Source: Flavobacteriales bacterium UBA6770 (GTDB lineage Bacteria > Bacteroidota > Bacteroidia > Flavobacteriales_G > Salibacteraceae). From it: a DNA stretch of 64,000 nt. The stretch covers positions 62,001 through 126,000 of the forward strand of contig CAJIZH010000006.1 of assembly GCA_905181875.1 (NCBI GenBank). The letters are read 5' to 3'. Shown here piece by piece: positions 63,657 through 64,000 of this stretch. The number at the start of each line of letters is the position of its first letter. Within the stretch, counting starts at the first letter, position 1. Both the position numbers and the translations under genes were made by a program. The notes under the pieces are model-generated. The model worked only from the letters and a program-made list of their open reading frames with translations, did no database searches and had not been told where the DNA came from.

Positions 63657-64000
63657 ATGCAAGAGCAAACAATTTTAGGGCACCCTAAGGGGTTATTCAT
63701 TCTTTTTTTTACCGAATTATGGGAACGTTTTTCCTATTACGGAATGCGAGCAATCTTGGTGTTGTATTTAACGGCAGAAACCACGGATGCTATTAATCCA
63801 GGTTTGGGTTGGACGAGTAAAGAGGCGCTGGCGTTGTATGGTTGGTATGGGTTATTTGTATACTTCACTGGGATTTTTGGAGGGGCGATTGCCGATAATT
63901 GGTTGGGACAAAAGAAATCGATTTTGCTTGGTGGATTGTTCATTATTCTTGGTCAATTTGCTTTAGCGGTTGATAGTATGACCGCTTTCTATTTGGGATT
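63657..64000 (+). CDS. POT/PTR family peptide transporter (N-terminal part)
   Basis: Only the first 114 residues are inside the window. MQEQTILGHPKGLFILFFTE leads into the PTR2 signature ELWERFSYYGMRAILVLYL, whose ExxER motif couples proton and peptide transport. Helix 2 (LALYGWYGLFVYFTGIFGG) and loop DNWLGQKKSI, then helix 3, follow. It should import di- and tripeptides with protons across the inner membrane. Full-length homologues have 12-14 helices. The ATG at 63657 gives the usual short cytoplasmic lead. Confidence 0.93.
   Translation, partial: MQEQTILGHPKGLFILFFTELWERFSYYGMRAILVLYLTAETTDAINPGLGWTSKEALALYGWYGLFVYFTGIFGGAIADNWLGQKKSILLGGLFIILGQFALAVDSMTAFYLG

Overview
The window is AT-rich DNA from a Bacteroidota bacterium, most likely a marine or cold-adapted member of the Flavobacteriales. 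The evidence is type IX secretion (T9SS) sorting domains of types A and B, a DUF4249 lipoprotein paired with a carboxypeptidase-regulatory TonB receptor, a GWxTD-domain protein, a CsgG-like/LPP20 lipoprotein pair, -7 elements of the TAnnTTTG type, and start sites without Shine-Dalgarno sequences. An ice-binding (DUF3494-type) protein, an SbtA-type bicarbonate transporter and a haloalkane dehalogenase fit a marine lifestyle. No rRNA, tRNA, CRISPR array, phage or intact insertion sequence was seen.

Layout. 0-8 kb: partial ABC-F ATPase, a repeat-filled spacer, a TonB receptor/DUF4249 pair, a GT2 glycosyltransferase and a GWxTD protein, all on the minus strand. 8-17.7 kb: thioredoxin with promoter and terminator, a DUF58 protein, a 39-residue membrane microprotein, a TPR protein, a large CAP-plus-OmpA-like secreted protein, a PhoD-like phosphatase, and the CsgG-like/LPP20 pair, whose second gene is frameshifted. 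17.8-22.4 kb: a tight operon of ThDP enzyme, aldehyde dehydrogenase and FMN-binding glutamate-synthase-domain protein. 22.5-27.8 kb: lipoprotein, ice-binding protein with a TCT microsatellite, and a T9SS surface protein. 27.9-34.7 kb: two DEAD-box helicases, a lipoprotein/hydrolase/pirin operon, then SbtA with a small partner, divergent from a LysR regulator. 35.8-39.2 kb: vWA plus AAA+ ATPase pair, a Crp/Fnr remnant and an S4 protein. 41.7-46.8 kb: ABC exporter, then a probable zinc-uptake operon (lipoprotein, ZnuD-like receptor, Fur/Zur regulator) behind a perfect 32-bp palindrome. 47-52 kb: methyltransferase, unknown protein, and a hybrid histidine kinase split by one extra base. 52-57.7 kb: SDR, Dus, BASS transporter, and an operon of ECF sigma factor, SRPBCC protein and haloalkane dehalogenase. 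57.9-59.3 kb: a cluster of gene remnants. 59.4-64 kb: ligA, a solute-binding protein, prmC and a partial POT peptide transporter.

A recurring theme is gene decay. Two genes are split by frameshifts (LPP20 and the histidine kinase). Several apparent spacers hold recognisable fragments: a Crp/Fnr HTH domain, a receiver-domain end, a possible J-domain start, an SDR end, a T9SS type B end, and two unidentified open frames. Dispersed palindromic repeats sit in the same kind of spacer. The most promising items for new biology are the SbtA-associated small protein, the ThDP/ALDH/FMN operon, the CAP-OmpA-like protein, the apparently reordered ice-binding domain, and the ECF sigma/dehalogenase operon.
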